From Yinghuangia sp045039925 (GTDB lineage: Bacteria; Actinomycetota; Actinomycetes; Streptomycetales; Streptomycetaceae): DNA of 64,000 bases. The stretch covers positions 7,316,001 to 7,380,000 of the forward strand of contig CP108400.1 in NCBI GenBank assembly GCA_045039925.1, read 5' to 3'. Positions 8,182 to 16,509 of the stretch are shown piece after piece (position 1 is the first letter of the stretch; each line of letters begins with the position of its first letter). The notes under the pieces are model-generated. The model was not told the origin of the DNA and searched no databases. It was given only the letters and a program-made list of their open reading frames with translations. Made by a program: the position numbers and the translations under genes.

Positions 8182-9498
8182 ATGATGATCGTGTCGGTGC
8201 GCTCGCGTGCCCTTGTTCGCATGAACATCACGCGCGGTGCGCCGGCACCTGAAAATCCTTGTGAAGCCTTCGGCGGGCTCTTGGGACCTCACAAGATCCC
8301 GACGGATCATGGCCTCATCTCAGCCGAATCCGTATTCCTCCGCGTTCGGCGGGGGTTGCGGATCCGGGTGGCATGCAACGAGCAGCCGCAACCTGATGAG
8401 GGCTCGCCGGGCGCGCAGTTGACCGGGCTTGCTGTCAGGCCTCTCGGTGTCCGCGAATCACTTGCGGTGCGCTTCTCGGACGGATCGGTTGTAGCGGGTG
8501 CTTCACGGCAGTGCGTTCTCACGCGCAACCGAGGCTGGCTTCATCTGGACGAACTCATCGGTGACGATGTCGTGGAGCGCTCGCATCGGATCGTGCACAG
8601 GGGCGCCAGCGTCGGCCTGATTCCCAGGCAAGCGCACACGGCCGCCGGAGAGTTCGCGTCTCGGCGACCGCTTCATCTTCCTCGCGTGTGGAGCCCGACG
8701 CTGTGCCACTACATCGGGTGGCTTATCGGCGACGGGTGTCTGACCGCCAAGGGTGCGGTTACCGTGTACGGCTCGCAGGACGACCAACGCTTCGTCATGC
8801 CGGTACACCGAGTGCTGCTCGGTCGCATTCGGGGTGCCCCTGTGGGGGCGGTGCTGCAGTCGAACGGAACTCGGCAGCTGCGGCTCACACGCGGGGCGTT
8901 CAGGGTGTTCCTCGAGGTGCTGGGAGTGTCTCGCTCCCGGGCGGCGTCGAAGGTCGTGCCATCCGCGTTGTGCGAGGCGCCGTTGCCAGCAGTTGCCGCC
9001 TTTCTGCGAGGCCTCTTCGATGCGGACGGTTGCGTGGTCAACCAGGCCGCCAATCAGACACGCTATGTCGGCCTGAGCAGCGCCTCGCAGGAACTCCTGT
9101 GCGACGTGCAGCAGTTGTTGAACAGTGGCTTCGGTATCAAAACGCGCATCTATTCCAGCAACAGTGAAAACCGCAGATTCGAGTACACACGGAAGCGAGA
9201 CGGCGCGTCAGTGACCTACGCCGCTCACGGGCCGTCGTACGACCTCCGCATCACAGGCATAGGAATCCGCGACTTCCGCGATGCGATCGGCTTCATGCTT
9301 CCCGCGAAGCAGCAGCGGCTCGACGAGATTCTCGACGGCAGCCGCTTCTACCGCAAGGACTCGGCCGTGCGCATGGTGGGGCGCGAGCGCTTGGGGCCTC
9401 GCCCGGTGTTCGCGCTGGAGACGGAGTCGGGTGCCGACTGCCTGATCGGCGGCTTCGTCATCCCGGGACAGAGGGGCGTGGCGCGGTTGTACGCGTGA
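8182..9498 (+). CDS. Free-standing intein-derived LAGLIDADG homing endonuclease
   Basis: This 438-aa protein has intein layout but no exteins. A Hint-like region spans about 33-135 (LLGPHKIPTDHGL, then VRPLGVRESLAVRFSDG, then LTRNRGWLHLDEL). Two LAGLIDADG motifs follow: HYIGWLIGDG with Asp184, and FLRGLFDADG with Asp280 and Asp282. A block-F-like end occurs at 408-427 (RPVFALETESG, GGFVIPG). Splicing residues are gone: Gly32 stands where Cys1 is expected, Gln110 replaces the block B His, and no His-Asn precedes the C-terminus. Nuclease motifs are intact. Codon use is mixed and less GC-rich than neighbours. The start could also be 8185 or 8221. It lies directly downstream of nrdJ, a favourite intein host family. 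Confidence 0.85.
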   Translation: MMIVSVRSRALVRMNITRGAPAPENPCEAFGGLLGPHKIPTDHGLISAESVFLRVRRGLRIRVACNEQPQPDEGSPGAQLTGLAVRPLGVRESLAVRFSDGSVVAGASRQCVLTRNRGWLHLDELIGDDVVERSHRIVHRGASVGLIPRQAHTAAGEFASRRPLHLPRVWSPTLCHYIGWLIGDGCLTAKGAVTVYGSQDDQRFVMPVHRVLLGRIRGAPVGAVLQSNGTRQLRLTRGAFRVFLEVLGVSRSRAASKVVPSALCEAPLPAVAAFLRGLFDADGCVVNQAANQTRYVGLSSASQELLCDVQQLLNSGFGIKTRIYSSNSENRRFEYTRKRDGASVTYAAHGPSYDLRITGIGIRDFRDAIGFMLPAKQQRLDEILDGSRFYRKDSAVRMVGRERLGPRPVFALETESGADCLIGGFVIPGQRGVARLYA

Positions 9499-9510
9499 TG
9501 TCGGGCGCGG

Positions 9511-9541
9511 GCGGCCCGGGGTGTCGGCTCCCCGGGACCGC
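9511..9541. terminator. Terminator between convergent endonuclease and LLM genes
   Basis: CCCGGGG (9515-9521) pairs with CCCCGGG (9530-9536), extended by GCGG/CCGC across one bulged A. It lies 12 bp past the endonuclease stop and just before the end of the minus-strand oxidoreductase gene. Confidence 0.55.
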
Positions 9542-9566
9542 CGCGTGCCATGACAGAACTGGGGGG

Positions 9567-10448
9567 TCAGATGCCGAGGGCTTCGCGGGTTCGGAGTAGT
9601 TCGTCGGGGTCGGTGGTGGTGGGGACGAGGAAGAGTTCGTGGAAGCCGGCGGCTTTGACGGTTTCGACGGCGGTGCGCAGGGCTTTGGGCGAGTGCACGG
9701 TGGCGGTGTCGGCGATGGCTTCGGCGATTTCCGGGCCGAAGATCTTGAGGTAGTCGAACGCGTAGGAGCGGAGCCGGGTTTCGGCGTCGTCGCCGAGGGC
9801 GTACCAGATGCTGGTGGAGAGGTGGGGTTCGTCGGTGCGGCCGGCTTCGCGCCAGGCGGCGCGGACGCGGGTGGCGACCTCGGCGAGTGCTTCCGCGTCG
9901 GGGTTGGCGATGGCGGTGCCGTCGTCGATTCCGGCGGCCCAGCGCGCGGCGCGGGCGGTGGCTTTGGGGCCGATCGCTCCGGCGACGAGGGGAGGGCCGC
10001 CGGCCTGGACCGGGGGCGGGCCGACGGGGTCGAGGTCGGGCTCGGGCGGGGTGCCGGCCCAGGTGGCGCGCATGGTGGCGACCTGGTCGTCGAGGCGTTG
10101 CCAGCGGCGGGTGAAGGGGGCGGAGACGGCGCGGTAGTCCTGTTCGCGGCCGCCGACTCCGACGCCGACGGTGAGGCGGCCGTTGGAGAGCCGGTCGACG
10201 GAGGCGAGGTCCTTGGCCATGCGTACCGCGTCGTGCGAGGGGAGGACGACGATGGTGGTCCACAGGCGTACGCGTTCGGTGAGTGCGGCAGCGGCGGCGA
10301 GTTGCACGGTCATGGAGTGGCTGGTGTAGGCGACGCGTTCGGGGACGGCGAGGCCGGACCACGGGCCTTCGTCGATGCCGCGGCACCAGCGCAGCACCTC
10401 GTCGCGGCCGTGGGGGAGCATGGTCGGGAGTGTCATGGCGATGTCCAC
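9567..10448 (-). CDS. LLM-class (luciferase-like) flavin/F420 oxidoreductase
   Basis: The 293-aa sequence has the TIM-barrel signatures of bacterial luciferase-like monooxygenases: an early MTLPTMLP strand, TERVRLWTTIVVLPSHDAVR for the second and third strands, then DRLSNGRLTVGVGVGGREQDY, the cofactor-phosphate loop. In actinobacteria most such proteins use coenzyme F420 or FMN. Substrate cannot be told. Start is the GTG at 10448. It stands alone, convergent with the endonuclease gene and followed at higher coordinates by peptide deformylase on the same strand, 150 bp away. Confidence 0.88.
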   Translation of the reverse strand: MDIAMTLPTMLPHGRDEVLRWCRGIDEGPWSGLAVPERVAYTSHSMTVQLAAAAALTERVRLWTTIVVLPSHDAVRMAKDLASVDRLSNGRLTVGVGVGGREQDYRAVSAPFTRRWQRLDDQVATMRATWAGTPPEPDLDPVGPPPVQAGGPPLVAGAIGPKATARAARWAAGIDDGTAIANPDAEALAEVATRVRAAWREAGRTDEPHLSTSIWYALGDDAETRLRSYAFDYLKIFGPEIAEAIADTATVHSPKALRTAVETVKAAGFHELFLVPTTTDPDELLRTREALGI

Positions 10449-10598
10449 AGCGCCGGATGCTGCCCCATCGGCCTTGCGAGGACAATGGCGTTCGTGATCG
10501 CGGATGCGGTGTGATCACGCGGTTCGAAGAAGGTCGCGAAAGCTCGCGGCAGGTCGCGGAGGGTTGCGGGCTTGCATGCGCGCGGCCGCGCGGCCGGG

Positions 10599-11261
10599 TC
10601 AGCCGGTGAGTTTGGCGGCTTTTTCGGCGCGGCGGGCGAAGACCTCGTCCTTCATCGACTCCATCTTCTTGAGCGCGTCCTTGCGGTCGCGCTTGGAGAG
10701 GCGGTCGATGTAGAGGTAGCCGTTGAGGTGGTCGGCCTCGTGCTGGAGGCAGCGCGCGAAGTAGCCGGAGCCCTCGATGACGACGGGGTTGCCGTCCTTG
10801 TCGACGCCGCGTGCGATGGCGTAGTCGGGCCGGGCGAGGTCCTTGTGCGGGCCGGGCACCGAGAGGCAGCCTTCGCCGGCCTCGTCGAGGTGCCGGTCGG
10901 CGGCCGGGAGTTCGTCGAGGACGGGGTTGAGGATGTGGCCGACGTGGCGGTTGCCGTCCTCGTCGGTGCAGTCGAAGACGAAGAGGCGGATGCCGACGTC
11001 GACCTGGTTGGCGGCGAGTCCGACGCCGTCGGCGACGTACATGGTGTGGAACATGTCGTCGACGAGCTTGGTGAGTTCGGGGGTGCCGAACTCGGTGATC
11101 TCCGCGCACGGGCGGTGCAGCACCTCTTCGCCGACGACGGTGATGCGCAGGGTCTCGCCGCGCGCGGCCTCGGGGGCGAAGTCGGGGTAGCTGTCGACGG
11201 GCTGGCCTTGTACGAAGATCCGGGCCTCGGTGTCGCTGGCGTGGCTGTGCGGCTCGGACAT
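10599..11261 (-). CDS. def: Peptide deformylase
   Basis: The enzyme removes the formyl group from nascent N-terminal methionine. All three motifs are present: GVGLAANQ (79-86), EGCLS (130-134) and QHEADH (173-178). The metal ligands are Cys132, His174 and His178, with Glu175 as catalytic acid. The 220-aa length includes a roughly 35-residue N-terminal extension, as in many actinobacterial paralogues. GGAAAGG precedes the ATG. No fmt gene is adjacent, so this may be a second, non-operonic deformylase copy. Confidence 0.96.
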   Translation of the reverse strand: MSEPHSHASDTEARIFVQGQPVDSYPDFAPEAARGETLRITVVGEEVLHRPCAEITEFGTPELTKLVDDMFHTMYVADGVGLAANQVDVGIRLFVFDCTDEDGNRHVGHILNPVLDELPAADRHLDEAGEGCLSVPGPHKDLARPDYAIARGVDKDGNPVVIEGSGYFARCLQHEADHLNGYLYIDRLSKRDRKDALKKMESMKDEVFARRAEKAAKLTG

Positions 11262-11482
11262 CGTGGTGGTGCCTTTCCGTGGCGGGTGCGGGGTCGGGGC
11301 GCGGTCGGACCGGTGTACGCGGGAGGGACTGACGGTGTACGGGGCGGACCGGTGTACCGACGGATCGGTGCGCCTGGAAAAACTAACATCCCCTGTCGGG
11401 GGCGCGGGTCACGGAGTGTGCGCTCTGCGGGCACCATGCGTGCCACCGCGCGTGCCACCGCGCGGGGCGGGCCGTGCCGGGG

Positions 11483-13081
11483 TCAGGGGAGCAGGGCGCT
11501 GGCCTTCGCGGTGACGGTGACCGGGCCGGGGTGGGTGACGGTGACGCGCGTCCAGCCGTCCGGGCCCTCGGAGAGGTGCGTGCCGGGGCGGTCGGCGGTG
11601 AACCACGCGGTGTAGTGGATGCGCACGGTGTACGTGCCGGGCCGGTCCGCGGTGAACGTGAAGCTGGTCGGGGCCAGTTCGGTGAGGCGGCCGGGGCCGT
11701 CCAGGAGCGGGACGGCGTCGGCGACCTCCCAGATCCGCCAGTGCTTGTCGGACCAGACCGGGCGGAGCCAGCCGGTGCCGGCGCGCAGGATCTCGGCTTC
11801 GCGGTAGGCGGAGGGGTCGAGGGGGACGTCGGGGAGGGCGACGTACCGTACGCCGGTTTCGAGCAGCCACGCGTGGTATTGCTCGGGGGTCATGTCGGGG
11901 TCGTACAGCGCCTCGTTGCGGCCGCGGTCGAGTTGGCGCTCCCAGCCGCGGGCGAGGGGCTGGTGTTCGGCGACGTAGGCGCTTTCCCAGTGGCCGCGGG
12001 TGAAGGGGATCTCGACGCGTCCGACGGGCTGGTTGTGGGTCGCGAGGTAACCGAGCATGCCGGTGTAGTAGGCGCGGTTGTCGGCGGCGCTGTCCTTGAA
12101 GTCGTGGGCGACGGCGATGCTCGCGGAGGAGAGTTGCCACGCGAGGAGGGGTACGGCGAGCAGCGCGACGAGGCGTCGCCGTCCGAGGGACAGCAGGACG
12201 ACGGCGGCGAGCGGTCCGGCCATGACCTCGCCGAGGCGCGCGACGTTGCCGCCGACGGCGCTGGGGACGAGGTAGAGGACGGTTCCGGAGACGGCGTAGA
12301 GCCACAGGAAGCGGCGGGCGGTCCGGTGGGTGGCCGGGAGCAGGACGAGGCCGACGGCGGCGAAGCCGAGTATGGCGCCGAGCCGCCAGAGCGGGAATCC
12401 GAAGTCGCCGGTGCTGGGGAAGATGACGGCGGGGACGAGTCCGGCGGCGGCGGGGGCGAAGGAGAGCCGGGTGGCCCAGACGCGTTCGGCGGGGACCCAG
12501 GCGAGGGCGGCCATGAGCAGGAAGGCGCCGGCGAGCGGGCTCGCGAGGCCGCTGAGGAGTGCCGCGGAGGCGGTGAGCAGGGGGCGGTGGTTGCGGGCGG
12601 CCAGGAAGGCCAGGAGTGCGGCGGCGACGCCGAGCGCGAACGGGGTGCGTCCGATGAGGTATTCGACGCTGATGATGGCGGCGAACCAGATGGAGGCGAT
12701 GCGGCGCGGCAGGCCGGGCTTGCCGACGCGGAGGAGGCCCCAGGCCCAGGCGGCGAGGACGCAGGAGAACGCGGTGAGGGTGCGGGTGCCGACGGCTCCG
12801 GCGAGGGCGGGGGTGATGACGCTGTAGCCGGGGAGGAGGTGGCCGCCGTACCACTGGTTGTTCCACAGGACGGCGCCGTGTTCGCGGGCGAGCCATGCGC
12901 GGAACATCTGGGCGGGCCAGTCGGGGCCGGAGAGTCCGGTGACGGTGAGCAGCCCGACGAGGGCGAGGGTGATGAGGTACGGGCGGTCGCCGAGGAATAT
13001 GGCGGTGGCCCGCAGGCGTGCGTGGCCGACGGTACGCGAAGGGGCTCCGGGTGCCGTTGGGGCCGCCGAGGTGCTGCTCAT
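11483..13081 (-). CDS. Large integral membrane protein, paralogue A
   Basis: This 532-aa protein has a short cytoplasmic lead, about ten hydrophobic helices to residue 330, and a soluble C-terminal domain of about 190 aa with beta-rich character (GTYTVRIHYTAWFTA). Polar loop motifs are LWNNQWYGGHLLPGYSV after helix 1 and IPFTRGHWES after the last helix. The layout (polytopic N-half plus exposed domain) resembles GT-C glycosyltransferases, but I see no certain catalytic DxD or EE, so the function is open. A second copy lies at 14675-16273 with identical motifs in identical order. Confidence 0.75.
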   Translation of the reverse strand: MSSTSAAPTAPGAPSRTVGHARLRATAIFLGDRPYLITLALVGLLTVTGLSGPDWPAQMFRAWLAREHGAVLWNNQWYGGHLLPGYSVITPALAGAVGTRTLTAFSCVLAAWAWGLLRVGKPGLPRRIASIWFAAIISVEYLIGRTPFALGVAAALLAFLAARNHRPLLTASAALLSGLASPLAGAFLLMAALAWVPAERVWATRLSFAPAAAGLVPAVIFPSTGDFGFPLWRLGAILGFAAVGLVLLPATHRTARRFLWLYAVSGTVLYLVPSAVGGNVARLGEVMAGPLAAVVLLSLGRRRLVALLAVPLLAWQLSSASIAVAHDFKDSAADNRAYYTGMLGYLATHNQPVGRVEIPFTRGHWESAYVAEHQPLARGWERQLDRGRNEALYDPDMTPEQYHAWLLETGVRYVALPDVPLDPSAYREAEILRAGTGWLRPVWSDKHWRIWEVADAVPLLDGPGRLTELAPTSFTFTADRPGTYTVRIHYTAWFTADRPGTHLSEGPDGWTRVTVTHPGPVTVTAKASALLP

Positions 13082-13231
13082 GCGAGGCGAGTCTTCCAGA
13101 AACCGGGTGCTGCCACGCGTGGTGGGGCGTGCGGTGGCGTGGCGGCTCGGCCTCGCGGCTTTGCCGTCAAGGCAGTTGGCGGCGGCGGCCGGCCGGTTCC
13201 CGACGGCTTCGTCGGGGACGCTGACGTGCCG

Positions 13232-13795
13232 TCAGGGGGTGTGGTGGCTGGGCGCCATGCCGCCGTCGACCGGTGAGCCGTCGTCGGGGTCGGGTACGGG
13301 CTCGGGCGGGTTCGGCAGCCCGGCGCGGGTGCGCAGGTCGCGTGGGTCGCGGGGGCCCTCGATGCGGCGGATCACGGACAGCGCGGCGGCGTTGAAGGCC
13401 TCGACGAGGGCCTGTCCGCCGTCGGCGGTCCATTCGGCGCGCTGGACGGCGTGCATGTTGTGGTCGAGTTCGCACCAGCAGGCGACTTCGACGGTGGCGG
13501 TGACGCTGACGCGCGGCCCTTCCTGGTGCCAGACGTCGAGGCCCAGTTCGAGCCAGTCGCCGTCCGATTCGTACAGCAGCAGGGCGGTGCCGAGGACGTG
13601 GGGCTGCGACTCGGGCTCGGGCTGCGGGTCGGCGGGGTCGGGCTCGTTCCAGAACCAGCGTGCCGGGTCGTCGAGTGACCGGCGCAGGTCGAGGGCTCTC
13701 GCGGCGGCGGTGAGGCGTTCGCGGCCGGAGTCGTCGAGCTGCGGGAACAGCCGCTCGAACGGGATGTCCGAGGCAGGGCGTTCGGTGGGGGGCAC
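13232..13795 (-). CDS. Conserved actinobacterial hypothetical protein
   Basis: A 187-aa soluble protein starting at GTG 13795. The centre, roughly 65-125, alternates strands with acidic loops (LLLYESDGDWLELGLDVWHQEG, then VTATVEVACWCELDHN) and looks like a compact alpha/beta fold. The C-terminal 35 residues are proline-rich and disordered. No catalytic motif or membrane segment is visible. It lies between the paralogous membrane protein A (same strand, 150 bp away) and the divergent LOG-family gene. Confidence 0.65.
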   Translation of the reverse strand: MPPTERPASDIPFERLFPQLDDSGRERLTAAARALDLRRSLDDPARWFWNEPDPADPQPEPESQPHVLGTALLLYESDGDWLELGLDVWHQEGPRVSVTATVEVACWCELDHNMHAVQRAEWTADGGQALVEAFNAAALSVIRRIEGPRDPRDLRTRAGLPNPPEPVPDPDDGSPVDGGMAPSHHTP

Positions 13796-13993
13796 GCGGG
13801 CATTCTGCCGTGGGTTGGGGTCGTCGCGTCAATGTCGGATGGGTGACGGGCCGGTGCTTTGTGGTGTTCCGGGCGGGGGTGTCGTGCCGCGGGTACGGGT
13901 GTGGCCTGGGGCAACGCCCTGGTCGGCGTGTGGCGGGCACCGGTTGCGACAATAAGGATTGATCTTGTCGCGGGGGGAGTCGAGGAGGCTCAG

Positions 13994-14590
13994 GTGCGGA
14001 TAGCGGTGTTCGCGGGTTCGGCGTCGGGCGAGGGTACGCGCTACCGGGAGGCGGCGGCGGAGCTCGGGAGGTCGCTGGCCCGGGCGGGTGTCGGCGTCGT
14101 GTTCGGGGGCGGCCATGTCGGCCTCATGGGTGCGGTGGCGGATGCGGCGCTGGCCGAGGGCGGCGAGGTGATCGGCGTGATGCCCCGTTCGCTGGTGGAG
14201 CGTGAGGTCGCCCATCTGGCGCTGACGCGGCTCGAGGTCACCGAGACGATGCACGAGCGCAAGGCGAGGATGGCCGAGCTCTCGGACGCGTTCGTGGCGC
14301 TGCCGGGTGGTGCGGGCACGCTGGAGGAGCTGTTCGAGGTGTGGACGTGGCAGCACCTGGCGATCCACGCGAAGCCGGTGGCGCTGCTGGATGCGGACGG
14401 GTTCTGGACGCCGCTGACGGCCGCGCTGGACGCGATGGTGGAGGCCGGCTTCATCAAGCCGCGCTACCGCGAGACGCTGCTGGTCGCGCGGGACGCGGCG
14501 GGGCTGCTGGCGGCGTGTGAGGCGTGGGCGCCGCCCGCGCCGAAGTGGGAGGGCGGCATCGACCCGCAGGCGGTGCCGGTCGAGCCCTGA
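13994..14590 (+). CDS. LOG-family (TIGR00730) nucleotide phosphoribohydrolase-like protein
   Basis: The family cleaves nucleoside 5'-monophosphates such as AMP, or cytokinin ribotides, to base plus ribose phosphate. Signature motifs are GGGHVGLMG and PGGAGTLEE (the catalytic PGGxGTxxE), plus MHERKARM. From the GTG at 13994 the protein has 198 aa, the usual size; GAGGAGG lies 5-6 nt before it. Earlier in-frame starts add a non-homologous lead and are rejected. It is flanked by the two paralogous membrane protein genes. Physiological substrate in this organism is unknown. Confidence 0.92.
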   Translation: MRIAVFAGSASGEGTRYREAAAELGRSLARAGVGVVFGGGHVGLMGAVADAALAEGGEVIGVMPRSLVEREVAHLALTRLEVTETMHERKARMAELSDAFVALPGGAGTLEELFEVWTWQHLAIHAKPVALLDADGFWTPLTAALDAMVEAGFIKPRYRETLLVARDAAGLLAACEAWAPPAPKWEGGIDPQAVPVEP

Positions 14591-14629
14591 GCCGTCGAGC
14601 CCCAAGCCGTCGAACCCTGAGCCGTCGAG
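14584..14629. repeat. Three imperfect 15-bp tandem copies after the LOG gene
   Basis: Units of the form CCCTGAGCCGTCGAG are repeated three times with two substitutions, beginning at the last codons of the LOG gene and filling the gap to the membrane protein gene on the other strand. The function is not evident; slippage is the likely origin. Confidence 0.6.
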
Positions 14630-14674
14630 GCCTGCGTCAGGGCGTACGCCCGGCTCCGGGGCGTCCTCGCGGCG

Positions 14675-16273
14675 TCAGGGCAGCAGCTTGGACTCGTCGG
14701 CCTTGATGGTGACGGACCCTGGCGTGGCTACGTGGATCGTCGTCCACTCGTCGTTCTCGTCCGGTTTGATCGTGACGCCCTTGCGGTCGGCGACGAAGAG
14801 CGACGTCGGGTGGATGCGTATCGTGAACGTGCCCGGGGCGTCGGCGTGGAAGCTGAACTCCGACGGTGTGAGGCTGGTGAGCGCGCCCGGGCCTTCCAGC
14901 AGGGGTTTGGGGTTCTCGACCTCCCACACCTGCCAGTGCTTGTCGGACCAGACGGGCTTGAGCCAGGGCACGCCGGACTTGATGAGGTCGACCTCGGGCT
15001 TCGCGGACTTGTCGATCGGGACGTCGGGCAGCGCGACGAAGCGCACGCCGGTCTCCTCGATCCATTCGCGGTACTCGGGGGCGGTCAGGATCTCCTGGTA
15101 GAGCACGGCGTTGCGGCCGCGGTCGAGTTGGCGCTCCCAGCCGCGGGCCAGGGGCATCTTGTCGGCGACGTACACGCTCTCCCAGTGGCCGCGGGTGAAG
15201 GGGATCTCGATGCGGCCGAGGGGCTGGTTGGCGGTTTCCAGGTAGGTGAGCAGGCCGTCGTAGTACTCGGCCTTCTCACCGCGGCTGTCCCCGCGGTCGT
15301 TGGTGATGGCGATGGCCGCGGACTGGAAGCCCCAGACGAGCAGGGGTACGGCGAGCAGCATGACCAGGCGGCGCCGCCCGAGCGAGAGCAGGACGACGGC
15401 CATCATCGGTCCGGCGACCATCTCGCCGAGCCGGGCGAGGTTGCCGCCGAGCGCGGTCGGGATGAAGAAGAAGACGATCGCGGACGCCGCGTACAGGACG
15501 AGGAAGCGCCGGGCGCTGCGCTGTGACGCGGGGATGAGCCACAGGCCGACGGCGGCGAGCGCGATGATCGGCCAGAACCGCCACCACGGGAACGGGAACA
15601 TGCCCTCGCTGGGGAACGCCAGCGAGACCAGCAGTCCGACGCCGGCCGGGCCGAAGCTGAAGCGGGTCGGCCACACGTTCTGGCGCGGGACCCAGGCGAG
15701 TCCGATGAGCAGGAGGAAGGCGCCGGACAGGGGGCTGGCGAGCCCGCACAGGAGGGCTGCCGCGCCGGCCCAGTAGAGGCGCTGGTTGCGGGCGGCGAGG
15801 ATGGCCAGGAGTCCGGCGGCGACGCCGAGGGCGAAGGGTGTGCGGCCGATGAGGTAGTCGACGGACGCCATGACCGCGAACCAGCAGCTGCCGACGCGGC
15901 GGGCGAGTTCGTTGTGGCCGACGTCGAGGCGGGACCACGCCCACGCGGAGATGATGCAGGACAGTGCGGTGAGGGTGTGCGTACCGATGCCCTGGGACAG
16001 CAGCGGGGTCAGGACGCTGTAACCGGGGAGCAGGTGGCCGCCGTACCACTGGTTGTTCCACAGGAGCGCGTTGTGCTCCTCGACGAGCTTGGCGCGGAAG
16101 ATCGCGGCGGGCCAGTCGGGTCCGGACAGGTCGAGCACCATGATGAGGCCGATGAGCGCCGCGGTGATCGCGTAGGGCCGGTCGGCTATCGCGATGGCGG
16201 CGGCGCGCAGTCGGCCGCGGGGCGCCGGGCCTGGCAAGCCTGCGGCCGGCGTCGCGGGTGCTTCGGTCGTCAC
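14675..16273 (-). CDS. Large integral membrane protein, paralogue B
   Basis: A 532-aa protein, the same length as the one at 11483-13081 and clearly its paralogue: both carry LWNNQWYGGHLLPGYSV, YLIGRTPFALGVAA, GGNLARLGE or GGNVARLGE, and IPFTRGHWES at matching positions. About ten transmembrane helices are followed by an exposed C-terminal domain with a beta-sandwich feel ending near ADESKLLP. It may be a GT-C-like or polysaccharide-related membrane enzyme, but no catalytic residue can be asserted. The two copies bracket a LOG gene and a hypothetical gene, so a local duplication with intervening genes is likely. Confidence 0.75.
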   Translation of the reverse strand: MTTEAPATPAAGLPGPAPRGRLRAAAIAIADRPYAITAALIGLIMVLDLSGPDWPAAIFRAKLVEEHNALLWNNQWYGGHLLPGYSVLTPLLSQGIGTHTLTALSCIISAWAWSRLDVGHNELARRVGSCWFAVMASVDYLIGRTPFALGVAAGLLAILAARNQRLYWAGAAALLCGLASPLSGAFLLLIGLAWVPRQNVWPTRFSFGPAGVGLLVSLAFPSEGMFPFPWWRFWPIIALAAVGLWLIPASQRSARRFLVLYAASAIVFFFIPTALGGNLARLGEMVAGPMMAVVLLSLGRRRLVMLLAVPLLVWGFQSAAIAITNDRGDSRGEKAEYYDGLLTYLETANQPLGRIEIPFTRGHWESVYVADKMPLARGWERQLDRGRNAVLYQEILTAPEYREWIEETGVRFVALPDVPIDKSAKPEVDLIKSGVPWLKPVWSDKHWQVWEVENPKPLLEGPGALTSLTPSEFSFHADAPGTFTIRIHPTSLFVADRKGVTIKPDENDEWTTIHVATPGSVTIKADESKLLP

Positions 16274-16418
16274 GTGGGTGAAGTCTTCCAGACGGCGGCG
16301 TCCGCCACGTGTGGCGGGCGCGTCGGGTTACGACGATTGTCGGTTTGTGGGCTTTCCTCACCGTTTCCGGGGGACTTTTCGTTTGTTCAGTATCGCTGTG
16401 CGGCGGGATGGTCAGAAC

Positions 16419-16459
16419 CCCTTCGCGCCGCCGTGCGCGGGGCACGGCGGCGCGAAGGG
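16419..16459. terminator. Terminator after the MFS gene
   Basis: A perfect 18-bp GC stem (16419-16436 with 16442-16459) closes a 5-nt loop, 50 bp beyond the stop of the minus-strand MFS transporter and upstream of the minus-strand membrane protein B start. It insulates the two same-strand genes. Confidence 0.8.
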
Positions 16460-16509
16460 CGGCGGAGCGGGTCGGGGCACGGGGTCAAGGGCGGCGGATG
16501 CGAGCAGCG

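Noticed and set aside
8251..8265. NPC tripeptide at residues 25-27 of the endonuclease ORF as a leftover NrdJ extein (NPCSE)
   Set aside because: Flanking residues do not match NrdJ on either side; three residues are not evidence.
9208..11109. 633-aa minus-strand frame covering the LLM and deformylase genes
   Set aside because: Arginine/proline/histidine-rich shadow of two well-supported genes on the same strand in another frame; no domain.
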